From assembly GCF_020164555.1 (NCBI RefSeq), contig NZ_JAIQZB010000016.1, positions 1 through 64,000 of the forward strand: a stretch of DNA of 64,000 nucleotides. The letters are read 5' to 3'. Numbering within the stretch: position 1 is the first letter of the stretch; the number at the start of each line of letters is the position of its first letter. Shown here piece after piece: positions 17,684 through 26,029 of the stretch. Position numbers and translations under genes: made by a program. Below the pieces are notes generated by a model, which saw only the letters and a program-made list of their open reading frames with translations, was not told the DNA's origin and searched no databases. The stretch is from Salegentibacter lacus (GTDB lineage: Bacteria > Bacteroidota > Bacteroidia > Flavobacteriales > Flavobacteriaceae).

Positions 17684-19705
17684 TTATCTTCTATCGGCTT
17701 CTTCCGCATCTTTGGCCTGGCCTTCACCAAGTTCGTTGGCTTCAATACGTTCTTTAAATTCATTAATTATTCCACCTTTCAATAAAATATTAATTTGCCT
17801 GTCACTCATACTGTGTTTGGTTTCAAATTCCAATTTGTCACCATTCGCTTTTTTGACAATTACCTTAATATTATTTCGGTTTATAATGTCTTCACGCAGG
17901 TTTCTAAAAATCACCTGATCATCCTGCTCTATTTTATCATAGTCGGCAATATCTATAAACTCTAAAGGAAGAATTCCGAAGTTCACAAGGTTTTGCCACG
18001 CAATCCTTGCATAACTATTGGCAATTACCGCAACCTGACCTAAGTATTTTGGTGCGATTGCCGCGTGCTCCCTACTAGAACCCTGGGCATAATTATCTTT
18101 TGCAACTACAATATGGCCGCCGTGTTCGCCTTTGGCTTTCATAGCACGATCATAAAATGTCTCGTCAATAACTGTATAAGAATATTTACTGATTTCTGGC
18201 AGATTACTTCTAAAAGGTAGCACCTCTGCTCCTGCTTTCAGGATTTCATCGGTAGAAACATTATCTCCCATTTTCAGCATAACAGGTACACTATATTTAT
18301 TCTGCATAGGTTCAATATAGGGAAGCGATTTAATGTTTGGACCTTTTTGAAGTTCAACTTTAGAACCATCTTCTGGCGGAGCAACCAGCATATCTTCTTT
18401 AATAATTTGAAATTCAGGATATTCAAACTTAGGATATTTCATATTGTACAATTTCTCCATATCCCTTGGATCTGTAATTTTTCCGGTTAAAGCTGAAGCT
18501 GCAGCAGTCTCCGGGCTACACAAATGCACCTGATCGTCTTTTGTACCTGAACGATCGGGGAAATTTCTTGGCATAGTACGTAAACTAATAGTGTTGGATG
18601 CCGGTGCCTGTCCCATACCTATACAACCCATACATCCTGATTGGTGAAAACGCGCTCCTGCCTTAATTAAGTTAGCAAACGTCTTGTTTTCAATCATATT
18701 CTGGATAATCTGTCTTGAAGTTGGATTTATATCAAAAGAAACATCACTACTAATAGCTTTATCTTCTACCATAGCTCCCGCTATCCAAAAATCACGTAAA
18801 CCGGGATTTGCCGAAGAACCAATAACCACCTGGCTAATTGGTTTTCCTGCTACTTCACTCACCGGAACAACATTCCCGGGACTGGTTGGCAGTGCAATTA
18901 ATGGAACAAGTTCGTCTAAAATAATTTCTTCGTGAAGATCGTATTCGCAACCTTCATCGGCTACTAATTCTCTCCAGTCGTCTTCACGTTTCTGAGACTT
19001 CAGGAATCTCTTTGTTTCTCCATCACTTGGGAAGACGGTTGTGGTAGCACCAAGTTCGGCGCCCATATTTGCAATTACGTGGCGGTCCATAGCGCTTAAA
19101 TTCTTAAGACCGTCACCATAATATTCTATTACTTTTCCTACTCCGCCTTTAACATCATGGCGGCGTAGCATTTCCAGGATCACATCTTTAGCACTTACCC
19201 AGTCTGGTAAATTCCCGGTAAGTTTTACTCCCCAAACTTGTGGCATTTTCACGAAATATGGTTGCCCGGCAATTGCCGCCGCCACATCAAGTCCGCCGGT
19301 TCCAATGGCCAGCATTCCTAACGAACCCGCTGCGGGGGTGTGACTATCTGAACCAACCATTGTTTTTCCTGGTTTCCCGAAGCGTTCCATATGCACGGGG
19401 TGGCTTACTCCATTTCCGGGTCTACTATACCAAAGTCCGAATTTTTGTGCTGCCGAAAGTAAAAACAAGTGGTCATCGGCATTTTTAAAATCGGTTTGTA
19501 GGAGGTTGTGATCTACATACTGTACGGCTACTTCAGTTTGAGCTTTCTCCAATCCCATGGCTTCCAGTTCCAACTGTACCAATGTTCCAGTAGCATCCTG
19601 AAGCAAAGCCTGATCTATTTTTATTCCTATTTCCTTTCCGGGAATCATTTCTCCCTTGAGCAAATGTTCTTTAATTAATTTTTGAGTTACGTTTAATTTA
19701 GACAT
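17684..19705 (-). CDS. aconitate hydratase
   Basis: 673 residues, shorter than the usual AcnA of about 890. Converts citrate to isocitrate in the TCA cycle. Family marks: VGSDSHTP (117-124), GGVGKVIEYYG, CMGCIGMGQAP (358-368), LCSPETAAASA (395-405) and the active-site loop NYAQGSSREHAA in the swivelling C-terminal domain. Oddly, the segment that normally supplies the first Fe-S cysteine (GSCTNS) reads GSSANPG here, with Ser298 in place of Cys; C358 and C361 remain and C396 is nearby. This may be a property of the shorter subfamily. The acidic tail after residue 655 is not part of the conserved fold. Single-gene unit flanked by terminators. Confidence 0.9.
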   Translation of the reverse strand: MSKLNVTQKLIKEHLLKGEMIPGKEIGIKIDQALLQDATGTLVQLELEAMGLEKAQTEVAVQYVDHNLLQTDFKNADDHLFLLSAAQKFGLWYSRPGNGVSHPVHMERFGKPGKTMVGSDSHTPAAGSLGMLAIGTGGLDVAAAIAGQPYFVKMPQVWGVKLTGNLPDWVSAKDVILEMLRRHDVKGGVGKVIEYYGDGLKNLSAMDRHVIANMGAELGATTTVFPSDGETKRFLKSQKREDDWRELVADEGCEYDLHEEIILDELVPLIALPTSPGNVVPVSEVAGKPISQVVIGSSANPGLRDFWIAGAMVEDKAISSDVSFDINPTSRQIIQNMIENKTFANLIKAGARFHQSGCMGCIGMGQAPASNTISLRTMPRNFPDRSGTKDDQVHLCSPETAAASALTGKITDPRDMEKLYNMKYPKFEYPEFQIIKEDMLVAPPEDGSKVELQKGPNIKSLPYIEPMQNKYSVPVMLKMGDNVSTDEILKAGAEVLPFRSNLPEISKYSYTVIDETFYDRAMKAKGEHGGHIVVAKDNYAQGSSREHAAIAPKYLGQVAVIANSYARIAWQNLVNFGILPLEFIDIADYDKIEQDDQVIFRNLREDIINRNNIKVIVKKANGDKLEFETKHSMSDRQINILLKGGIINEFKERIEANELGEGQAKDAEEADRR

Positions 19706-19839
19706 AGTTGGTTGCTTTTAGCCATTAAAATATTACAATTTATAATAACAAGGAGTGTGTTTAACAATATCTTATATCTTAATAATTAAGCTTAACTCCT
19801 TATGGATAAAATGATAATGCAAAATTATAGCATAAAAAA

Positions 19840-19879
19840 AGCCACAAATACAGAAGCTTCTTCTTCCTTATTTATGGCT
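19840..19879 (-). terminator. rho-independent terminator after the MBL-like gene
   Basis: On the minus strand an 11-bp stem with one mismatch (AGCCATAAATA / TATTTGTGGCT) encloses a small palindromic GAAGCTTC and is followed by a T run. The rest of the 272 bp spacer also holds a wider inverted repeat, AAGCTGTTT (19890-19898) with AAACAGCTT (19959-19967). Confidence 0.7.
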
Positions 19880-19977
19880 TCTTCTAAAAAAGCTGTTTGA
19901 AAAATAACCTTTACAATATTCTGAACCTTAGTTGGGAATATTCAGCCAGTTACTTTCGAAACAGCTTAATTAATCTT

Positions 19978-20700
19978 CTAACTTCTGCTTAATGCATTTA
20001 AAATATCGGTTTGTTGACCTTCTTCAATATTGAAACCTGGTTTTCCTTTTCGCGGAAATAAATAAGTAAATTCTTCATCAAAAGCGCTCCAGCTTCCTGC
20101 CAATCCAAAATCGTCATTAGATTTATCCATTTTTGGCCTTTTGAAGGTATTCAAATCAGAATCGTATGGAGAGCCTTCTGCATCTTCACCCGGGAATAAC
20201 ATTCCATCATTAATTTCAGAATAAATTACTACTGAAGCTCCGCCGTTTCCGGGCAGATCAAATACTTTTAAACCGAAATCTTTTAGAACTCCTTTTCTTT
20301 CGGTAATATCTTTAGTTTTAAAACTGTCTTTAAAATTGTTTCGTGGATGTGCGAAAACCGGTGCTCCACCGGCATCTTCAGAAATGGTTTTTAAATCGGC
20401 ATAGGCATCTTTTAAAATACCATCACAAGTAATTAAAATACCTTTTATTTTATAGCCATCGGTTACCAGTTTCTTTACGGCATCTTTTGTAGACTTTTCT
20501 ACTACATCTATTAGTAGAATATCCTGCCTGTTTATATGTCTTATGGCATATCCCTGGTTAAAAACACCATCTTTTTCTTCTCCCTTAATAATAAATGTGT
20601 CGGGAATTAACTTTAAAAATTTACCGCTTTCACCTTTTTCAACAAATTCGGCACTTTGGCTGTGTAGCACTTCCATCTTATCAACAGTCTTCATAATCAA
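19978..20700 (-). CDS. metallo-beta-lactamase-fold protein lacking the metal-binding motif
   Basis: 240 residues, cytoplasmic. The order of strands and turns follows an MBL hydrolase: AIRHINRQDILLIDVV, IKGILIT, GGAPVFAHP, LKVFDLPGNGGASVVIY, GMLFPGEDAEG. The zinc-binding HxHxDH that should follow ILIT is replaced by CDGILKDA, and the PGHTPGS loop reads PGNGGAS. It therefore looks like a non-catalytic relative, though the fold call rests on my reading of motif order. It lies 67 bp downstream of the phosphopantetheinyl transferase on the same strand and could be co-transcribed, but no functional link is evident. Confidence 0.55.
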   Translation of the reverse strand: MIMKTVDKMEVLHSQSAEFVEKGESGKFLKLIPDTFIIKGEEKDGVFNQGYAIRHINRQDILLIDVVEKSTKDAVKKLVTDGYKIKGILITCDGILKDAYADLKTISEDAGGAPVFAHPRNNFKDSFKTKDITERKGVLKDFGLKVFDLPGNGGASVVIYSEINDGMLFPGEDAEGSPYDSDLNTFKRPKMDKSNDDFGLAGSWSAFDEEFTYLFPRKGKPGFNIEEGQQTDILNALSRS

Positions 20701-20767
20701 AATCGTTTTAAATTAGTTGATTCAAGATACAAATAAGGCTAAGCTTTCACAATACTGAAATCGGGTT

Positions 20768-21331
20768 TTAGGACATATTTAACGAGACTGCGTAAGCCGA
20801 ATAATTTCCGTGATGGGAAAGGCTAAACGGAATTTGCAGATTATCACCACGGTAAGTTAAAAATGGGATTCCCTGCTTGTCTTTACTAATGTTAAGGGAT
20901 TCTAATGGAATGTTTTTCTGCGCAGCAATTTTCTGAAGTAGCCTGAGTCTCGAATTTTTATTTTCTGAAATCAGTGAGAACTCAGTGTTTGCAGTAGAAG
21001 TATGGATCATAGTTGGAAAAAAGATCGAATTGATTTGAAAAACGTCTTCCTCGAAACACACTACTCCCCTCGCCTTTCCCAGTTTAATTTTAACCTGCTC
21101 GCAAACAAATCGTTTAGGATTATAAAACCGATCCAGCTTGTATTTACGCTGAACTGCTTTATAAGCCGCTTCTTTCATACTCCACAATAACCAGACCTTC
21201 AGTTCAGGATCCTTTGAATTCAGAATAAAAGCCTGTTCTTTTTCTGTAAACAGTTTTTGAAGAAATCCCTGCCTTTGCCAGTTACTCTGGTTGCGAATCA
21301 GGTTTAGGTCTATGATATCGTTTCCAATCAC
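20768..21331 (-). CDS. 4'-phosphopantetheinyl transferase (Sfp/AcpS superfamily)
   Basis: 187 residues. Moves the phosphopantetheine arm of CoA to a serine of a carrier protein. Signature motifs: GNDIIDL near the N-terminus (Mg-binding Asp) and LWSMKEAAYKA near residue 50, the (W)(S/C)xKEAxxK motif; LSHHGNYSAYAVS closes the domain. It overlaps the acyl carrier protein gene by 4 bp (ATGA), so it most likely activates that carrier. Part of the polyketide/fatty-acid cluster. Confidence 0.9.
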   Translation of the reverse strand: MIGNDIIDLNLIRNQSNWQRQGFLQKLFTEKEQAFILNSKDPELKVWLLWSMKEAAYKAVQRKYKLDRFYNPKRFVCEQVKIKLGKARGVVCFEEDVFQINSIFFPTMIHTSTANTEFSLISENKNSRLRLLQKIAAQKNIPLESLNISKDKQGIPFLTYRGDNLQIPFSLSHHGNYSAYAVSLNMS

Positions 21332-21585
21332 GCTGAGGCCAGTTTACGCTCAATGATATTCTTTGCATCGCCAACGGTTAACATCCCTTCCATAGAATCG
21401 TTGTCAATTTCAATATTAAACTCGTCTTCCACATCAAGGATCACATCTACCAGGTTAGCTGAATTTACTTCCAGATCTTTAATAAAATCGGTTTCTTCGT
21501 TAAAATTCTCCAAACCTTCCTTTCGCTGTGTGTAAGGCGTCACAATCTTTTTTATGGAATCTAGTATTTCTTTATCGTTCATCAT
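21328..21585 (-). CDS. acyl carrier protein of the type III PKS cluster
   Basis: 85 residues. Four-helix ACP layout with the attachment serine in LEVNSANLVDVILDVEDEF (Ser42); the usual DSL is NSA here. An ACP carries growing acyl chains as thioesters. This one is divergent, unlike the very acidic housekeeping AcpP, which suggests a dedicated pathway carrier. Two ATGs lie in tandem; the upstream one is used. It overlaps the transferase downstream and is separated from the ketosynthase by 152 bp containing a 14-bp palindrome. Confidence 0.9.
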   Translation of the reverse strand: MMNDKEILDSIKKIVTPYTQRKEGLENFNEETDFIKDLEVNSANLVDVILDVEDEFNIEIDNDSMEGMLTVGDAKNIIERKLASA

Positions 21586-21589
21586 TTTT

Positions 21590-21603
21590 ATATAGTACTA
21601 TAT
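21590..21603. promoter_or_regulatory. 14-bp perfect palindrome before the ACP gene
   Basis: ATATAGTACTATAT is its own reverse complement and ends 5 bp before the ACP start. The gap to the ketosynthase also repeats GTTAC or its complement three times (about 21652-21713). Together they suggest an operator region or an internal promoter for ACP and transferase. Confidence 0.35.
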
Positions 21604-21737
21604 TTATTTTGAAAACCTAAAGTTTTCTATTTTAATCGGTGCACAGTTTTCTGTAACAAGGTGATCTTATAACGGGGTTACGTTGTTTTATATTTACACA
21701 ACTCTGTTACATCTTCACTGTATTACTTCATGCTTGA

Positions 21738-23009
21738 TCACTTCATTACTCGTTTAAAAATAACCACGGAATTCACATCTCCAAAGCCAAAACTTGATTT
21801 AGCTAAAATATTAATCGGTTTTTTTAACGTTTTGCGTGGGATTTTCTCTTCGGAAACTAACTCAGAAATTTCCGGATTCAATTCTTCGCAATTCACATTT
21901 CCGAAGATAAAGTTTTTATCCATCTGAAGCACGCCTGCCACGCATTCTATACTTCCCGAAGCAGCCAGGCAATGCCCCGTCATTCCTTTTAAAGAATTTA
22001 TATACGGAAAATCCTCCCTTTTGAGCGCTTTTTTCCAGTTTTCAATTTCCAGGGCATCTTTAGTGGTAGCGGTAAGATGCCCGTTAATCGCATCAATTTC
22101 TTCCGCTGAAATTTCAGAAAAACGAAGTGCTTCTTTAATACATCTAACCACTGCTTCGCTGTTTGCGGCTGTCATACTGCCACCACCTCTTTGGCCGCCA
22201 CTATTTACAGCGCCTCCCAAAACTTCAGCATAAATTTTAGCTCCTCGCGCTTTAGCAGATTCATATTCTTCTAATACTAAAGCTCCTGCTCCACTTCCCG
22301 GGACAAAACCACAGGCCGTTGTACTCATTGGCCGGGAAGCTTCGGTTGGGTTTGCATTATATTTTGAAGGCAAAATTCGCATCGCATCAAAACCGCCCCA
22401 AATATATGGTCCATGATCACTGCAGCTGCCAACCAGCATGCGTTTTGCTTTTCCGGCAGCAATTCTTTCAAAACCCATCAATAAAGCTTCGGTTCCCGTA
22501 GTACAGGCCGAAGAATTGGTAGTCACCTGATTTCCACAACCTAAAATACCGCCTAAATAAGCGCTAATTCCGCTTGCCATAGTTTGCATAACGCTGGTGC
22601 TTCCCAACCTTCTGGTTTTCCCCGCATCAATAAGATTGATGGCTTCTCTAAACTTATCTACACCCAGAATTCCGGTGCCAAAAATAATCCCGCTATCCCA
22701 ATCTGGTGATTCGTTTCCTTGAATTTCAAGTCCGGCGTCCTTCCACGCATCAGTACCGGCGATTACGCCATAAACAATTCCGCTGGAATTAAGACCTCGT
22801 AGTTGCAAGGGAGTAAAATATTTAGCAATTTTTTCTTCTGAAACTTGGGGTTTTCCGGCAATCTGACAACTAAATTTTAAATGTTTCAGTTCTTCTTCAA
22901 ACCTAATTCCGCTTGTTCCTTTACGAAGCGCATCTTCAAAATCGGCCAGGCCTACTGCATTTGGTGCAACGACTCCCATTCCGGTTATGACTATTCGTTT
23001 TTTCATCAA
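21738..23009 (-). CDS. beta-ketoacyl-ACP synthase (FabF-like)
   Basis: 423 residues, full-length KAS I/II family. Claisen-condenses acyl-ACP with malonyl-ACP. The nucleophile is Cys169 in TTNSSACTTGTEA; the first histidine is H311 (GHLTATTKDALE, replacing the usual HGTxTxxND); K341 and H346 lie in LKGMTGHCLAASGS. The triad is complete, so it is an active condensing enzyme rather than a chain-length factor. It follows the dehydratase by 9 bp. With dehydratase, reductase and ACP it can extend an acyl chain if ketoreduction is borrowed from housekeeping FabG. Confidence 0.9.
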   Translation of the reverse strand: MMKKRIVITGMGVVAPNAVGLADFEDALRKGTSGIRFEEELKHLKFSCQIAGKPQVSEEKIAKYFTPLQLRGLNSSGIVYGVIAGTDAWKDAGLEIQGNESPDWDSGIIFGTGILGVDKFREAINLIDAGKTRRLGSTSVMQTMASGISAYLGGILGCGNQVTTNSSACTTGTEALLMGFERIAAGKAKRMLVGSCSDHGPYIWGGFDAMRILPSKYNANPTEASRPMSTTACGFVPGSGAGALVLEEYESAKARGAKIYAEVLGGAVNSGGQRGGGSMTAANSEAVVRCIKEALRFSEISAEEIDAINGHLTATTKDALEIENWKKALKREDFPYINSLKGMTGHCLAASGSIECVAGVLQMDKNFIFGNVNCEELNPEISELVSEEKIPRKTLKKPINILAKSSFGFGDVNSVVIFKRVMK

Positions 23010-23018
23010 AAAAGCTTT

Positions 23019-23465
23019 CTAAGCAGATTCATTTTTTATCATCCCGGCGATCTTTCCGCGGCAAATCAGTTTGTCTTGCTTATCATACATCCTTACTTCA
23101 CATTTCAATTTATTAAATCGATAAAACAGTTTTTCGGAAACTACTTTTACCGTTTCCCCGGGAAAAACCGGCAGATAAAAATCTATTTCCGAAGAACTTA
23201 ACGCAAGTTTTATATCATTTGATTCGGTTTTTTCATTTTCAAGAAGAAAAATTCCCAAACAAACCACACCAATTTGAGCCATACATTCGGTTAAAATAAC
23301 TCCGGGTGTGACGGGATTGTCTTTAAAATGGCCTTTATAGAAAAAGGAGTTTTCTGGAAATGTATAAATCCCTTCCGCAGACTTTTCGTTTACTTTCAGC
23401 AATTCATCCACAAATAAAAATGGAGATGAATAAGGCAGCTTTTCGAGTATATTTTTGAAATCCAA
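23019..23465 (-). CDS. 3-hydroxyacyl-ACP dehydratase (FabZ-like hotdog)
   Basis: 148 residues. The motif KGHFKDNPVTPGVILTECMAQ corresponds to FabZ GHFPxxPxxPGVLxxExMAQ, with His46 and Glu60 as the dehydration pair. It removes water from 3-hydroxyacyl-ACP. Starts 7 bp after the enoyl-reductase stop and ends 9 bp before the ketosynthase. Non-identical to the fused LpxC/FabZ common in Bacteroidota, so a pathway-specific copy. Confidence 0.87.
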   Translation of the reverse strand: MDFKNILEKLPYSSPFLFVDELLKVNEKSAEGIYTFPENSFFYKGHFKDNPVTPGVILTECMAQIGVVCLGIFLLENEKTESNDIKLALSSSEIDFYLPVFPGETVKVVSEKLFYRFNKLKCEVRMYDKQDKLICRGKIAGMIKNESA

Positions 23466-23472
23466 ATGCTAA

Positions 23473-24267
23473 TTACTTTAAATGTTCCCCACCATTTACT
23501 GGAATAATAGTTCCTGTAATCCATCCGGCTTCGTCTTTACTTAACAGGTAAACCACGTTAGCTACATCGTTAGGAACGGTAAGCCTTTTAAACGGATTAT
23601 GTTTTAGCGCGTGCACACGCAAGGTTTCGTTGCCGGGAATCATCTGGAAAGATCTCGTAACAGTAACTCCTGCCTGTATACAATTCGCACGAATACCGTG
23701 TGGTGCAAATTCCAGGGCGATGCTTCGGGTTATAGATTCCAGCGCAACTTTTGCTGCAGAAACCGCCGCATAATTAGCCCAGGCTTTTTTATTGCCTTCG
23801 CTGGTAAAAGAAATAATTCGGGCATCTTTAGCAAAAATTTTAGCCTTAAAAATGGCTTTTGTCCAGTCGTAAAGACTAATCGCCATCGCATCTATAGTGA
23901 TTTGAAAATCTACGTTGTCTAATGTAGGTTCCTCACCGGTCATTGGTTTCAGGTTACCTTTAGCAATACTATGCACCAGCGTTCTAATTTTACCTTCTGG
24001 TCCTATAATTTTAGAAATTTCTTCAATTAGATTTTGACGTTTTTCAGCATTGGTAGCGTCTACATTAAAACTTTCAAACTGAACATCGTGTTCCCTAATA
24101 TCTTCAAAAGCTTCTTCTATTTCAGCAATATCGGTTCTTCTATCACGATGTACAATAATTATATTCATCCCGTGATGGGCGAGTTTCCTGGCAGTAGCAA
24201 ACCCAAGGCCTGTACTTCCGCCTAAAATAATTGCCCAGTAATTGCGATCTTTAAATTCTGTTACCAT
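23473..24267 (-). CDS. short-chain dehydrogenase, enoyl-ACP reductase-like (FabL/FabI type)
   Basis: 264 residues. Rossmann start LGGSTGLGFATA (about 15-26) and a catalytic Y-x6-K in ANYAAVSAAKVALE, the spacing of FabI/FabL enoyl reductases rather than the Y-x3-K of FabG. ITRSIALEFAPHGIRANCIQAG follows, as in FabL. It would reduce the enoyl-ACP made by the neighbouring dehydratase with NAD(P)H. Overlaps the polyketide synthase stop by 7 bp. A ketoreductase role is the alternative; the cluster has no other candidate for either step. Confidence 0.8.
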   Translation of the reverse strand: MVTEFKDRNYWAIILGGSTGLGFATARKLAHHGMNIIIVHRDRRTDIAEIEEAFEDIREHDVQFESFNVDATNAEKRQNLIEEISKIIGPEGKIRTLVHSIAKGNLKPMTGEEPTLDNVDFQITIDAMAISLYDWTKAIFKAKIFAKDARIISFTSEGNKKAWANYAAVSAAKVALESITRSIALEFAPHGIRANCIQAGVTVTRSFQMIPGNETLRVHALKHNPFKRLTVPNDVANVVYLLSKDEAGWITGTIIPVNGGEHLK

Positions 24268-25313
24268 TCCAATAAAATTCTTTGTGCCGAAAATCCGGGC
24301 CCAAAACTCAACATTAAGCCTTGTTCGCCGGGTTTTGGCTGTTTTTTCATAAACTCCTCCAATACATACAATACGGTGGCACTGCTCATGTTTCCGTAGC
24401 GCCTAAGTACTTCACGGGTTTCGTCTATATTCTTTCCTAAGTTACCAAAAAGATCTTCAACTGTTTGCACAATTTTTTTTCCACCGGGATGAAATATTAG
24501 GTGATCTACCTTTTCTATATTGGAGTTAAGTTTTTGCAGGAATGGATGAACAATCTCAGGAAAATGCGAGGCGATGGTTTGCGGTACAGCTTCATCTAAG
24601 ATCATTTTGAGTCCGTGGTTGGTGAGATCAAAACCCATTAGATGGGTAGCTTCATAAAAATGATACATTTCTTCTCCCAGTATTTTTGGGCCGGTTGAAT
24701 CTTCTTCCGAAGAAAGCAATACACAAGCAGCACCATCACCAAAAATAGCCGCGCTTACCATATTGGCCATAGAAAAATCGTCTAATTGAAATGTAGCCGT
24801 AGGGCTTTCAACAGCGATTACTACTGCACGTTTCCCGGGATTGGCCTTAAGAAAATTTGCCGCATAGATTATCCCAGATATTCCTGCCGCACAGCCCATT
24901 TCGGTAATCGGGAGTCGGGTAATGTCCTGGCGCATTTCCAGCTCATTTATAAGGTATGCATCTAAAGAAGGAATCATAATCCCCGTACAGCTCACAGTGA
25001 TTATAAAATCTACCGAATTTGCTTCCCACCCATTACTCTGCAAAGCTTTCTGTAGAACATTTTTACCAAGTTTCTTGACTTCCCGAACGTAAATATTGTT
25101 CTTATCTTCAAAAGAAGTCGCGGTAAAAACTTCTTCGGGGTCCATAATGGAATAACGTTTATCCACACCGGCGCCTTCAAATATCTTTAGCACTTTTCTC
25201 CGATAGCGATCGTCCTGATCTGCCAGCCAACTTTCTACCATCGGCAGAATATCTTTGGTTTCCCTCGCAAACTCAGGTAATTCTTTTTCTACGCCTACAA
25301 TTTTTACACTCAT
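24261..25313 (-). CDS. type III polyketide synthase
   Basis: 350 residues from the ATG at 25313, which overlaps the methyltransferase stop as ATGA; an upstream in-frame ATG (25355) would add 14 unlikely residues. Chalcone synthase-like thiolase fold with catalytic Cys141 (ITEMGCAAGISG), His275 (FHPGG) and Asn308 (YGNMSSATV). It condenses a starter with malonyl-CoA without a carrier protein and cyclises the chain, usually to an alkylresorcinol or alkylpyrone. Neighbouring genes would supply an unusual acyl starter from the dedicated ACP, and methylate and oxidise or reduce the product. The product itself cannot be read from sequence. Confidence 0.93.
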   Translation of the reverse strand: MSVKIVGVEKELPEFARETKDILPMVESWLADQDDRYRRKVLKIFEGAGVDKRYSIMDPEEVFTATSFEDKNNIYVREVKKLGKNVLQKALQSNGWEANSVDFIITVSCTGIMIPSLDAYLINELEMRQDITRLPITEMGCAAGISGIIYAANFLKANPGKRAVVIAVESPTATFQLDDFSMANMVSAAIFGDGAACVLLSSEEDSTGPKILGEEMYHFYEATHLMGFDLTNHGLKMILDEAVPQTIASHFPEIVHPFLQKLNSNIEKVDHLIFHPGGKKIVQTVEDLFGNLGKNIDETREVLRRYGNMSSATVLYVLEEFMKKQPKPGEQGLMLSFGPGFSAQRILLEW

Positions 25314-26029
25314 ATTTTTTCTTTCTGAATAATCCATCGGTAGCGAAAAGCCCACTTCCAGGTTATTTGATGATTTGCTTGCGGAATTTCCCCGGCAAAA
25401 TCCATTAATTCGTCTTTTTTGAAACCTCGTAATATGGAAGTCAGTCCGTCTTTCCTGGCAATCTCATTATTGATAAAAACCGCACAAAAAGCCTGAAACA
25501 ATCTATAAGCAAGTTTGGAGCGATGCAAATCGTTAATCACCACGCCTAATCGCGATTGGCTGTTGAATAAGTTTAATAATTCTAAAATTTCCCGGTTTTT
25601 AAAGTGATGTAGCGTCAAGGTACACAATATGATATCACAATAAAAACTCCTGAAATCTTCGCTAAAAATATCTAAAGCTCGAAATTCTATTTCTTGAAAC
25701 CCGACGGACATTTTTTCACCAATTCTTACAGCGTGGGTATTGGCATCAATTCCCGTAAGTTTAAGTTTATAGCCATTTTTTCTTCCCCATCTCGCGATTT
25801 CCCGAAGTACGGCGCCATTCCCACAACCCACATCTGTAATATGAATCTCCTGTGTTTTAGGCTGATTTCTTACAATACTTTTTACACCCTCTAATGTGAT
25901 CTTGTTTCCACCGAGCCATTTATTAATATTATCCAGGTCACGCAGGGTTTTGTCCAGTTCTTTTCCCTGGAGGTCAAAATCGTCCATAATCTCAACTGCG
26001 CTTGTTCTCTTTGAGGTATCTATTCTCAT
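25310..26029 (-). CDS. class I SAM-dependent methyltransferase
   Basis: 239 residues. SAM motif I is DVGCGNGAVLRE (about 71-82), with the ribose-binding acid in LTGIDANTHA, and motif IV-like CDIILCTLTLHHF. The C-terminal half (NDLHRSKLAYRLFQAF) resembles methyltransferases paired with type III PKS genes in Bacteroidota. Probably O- or C-methylates the polyketide product. ATGA overlaps on both sides show one operon. Confidence 0.88.
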   Translation of the reverse strand: MRIDTSKRTSAVEIMDDFDLQGKELDKTLRDLDNINKWLGGNKITLEGVKSIVRNQPKTQEIHITDVGCGNGAVLREIARWGRKNGYKLKLTGIDANTHAVRIGEKMSVGFQEIEFRALDIFSEDFRSFYCDIILCTLTLHHFKNREILELLNLFNSQSRLGVVINDLHRSKLAYRLFQAFCAVFINNEIARKDGLTSILRGFKKDELMDFAGEIPQANHQITWKWAFRYRWIIQKEKI

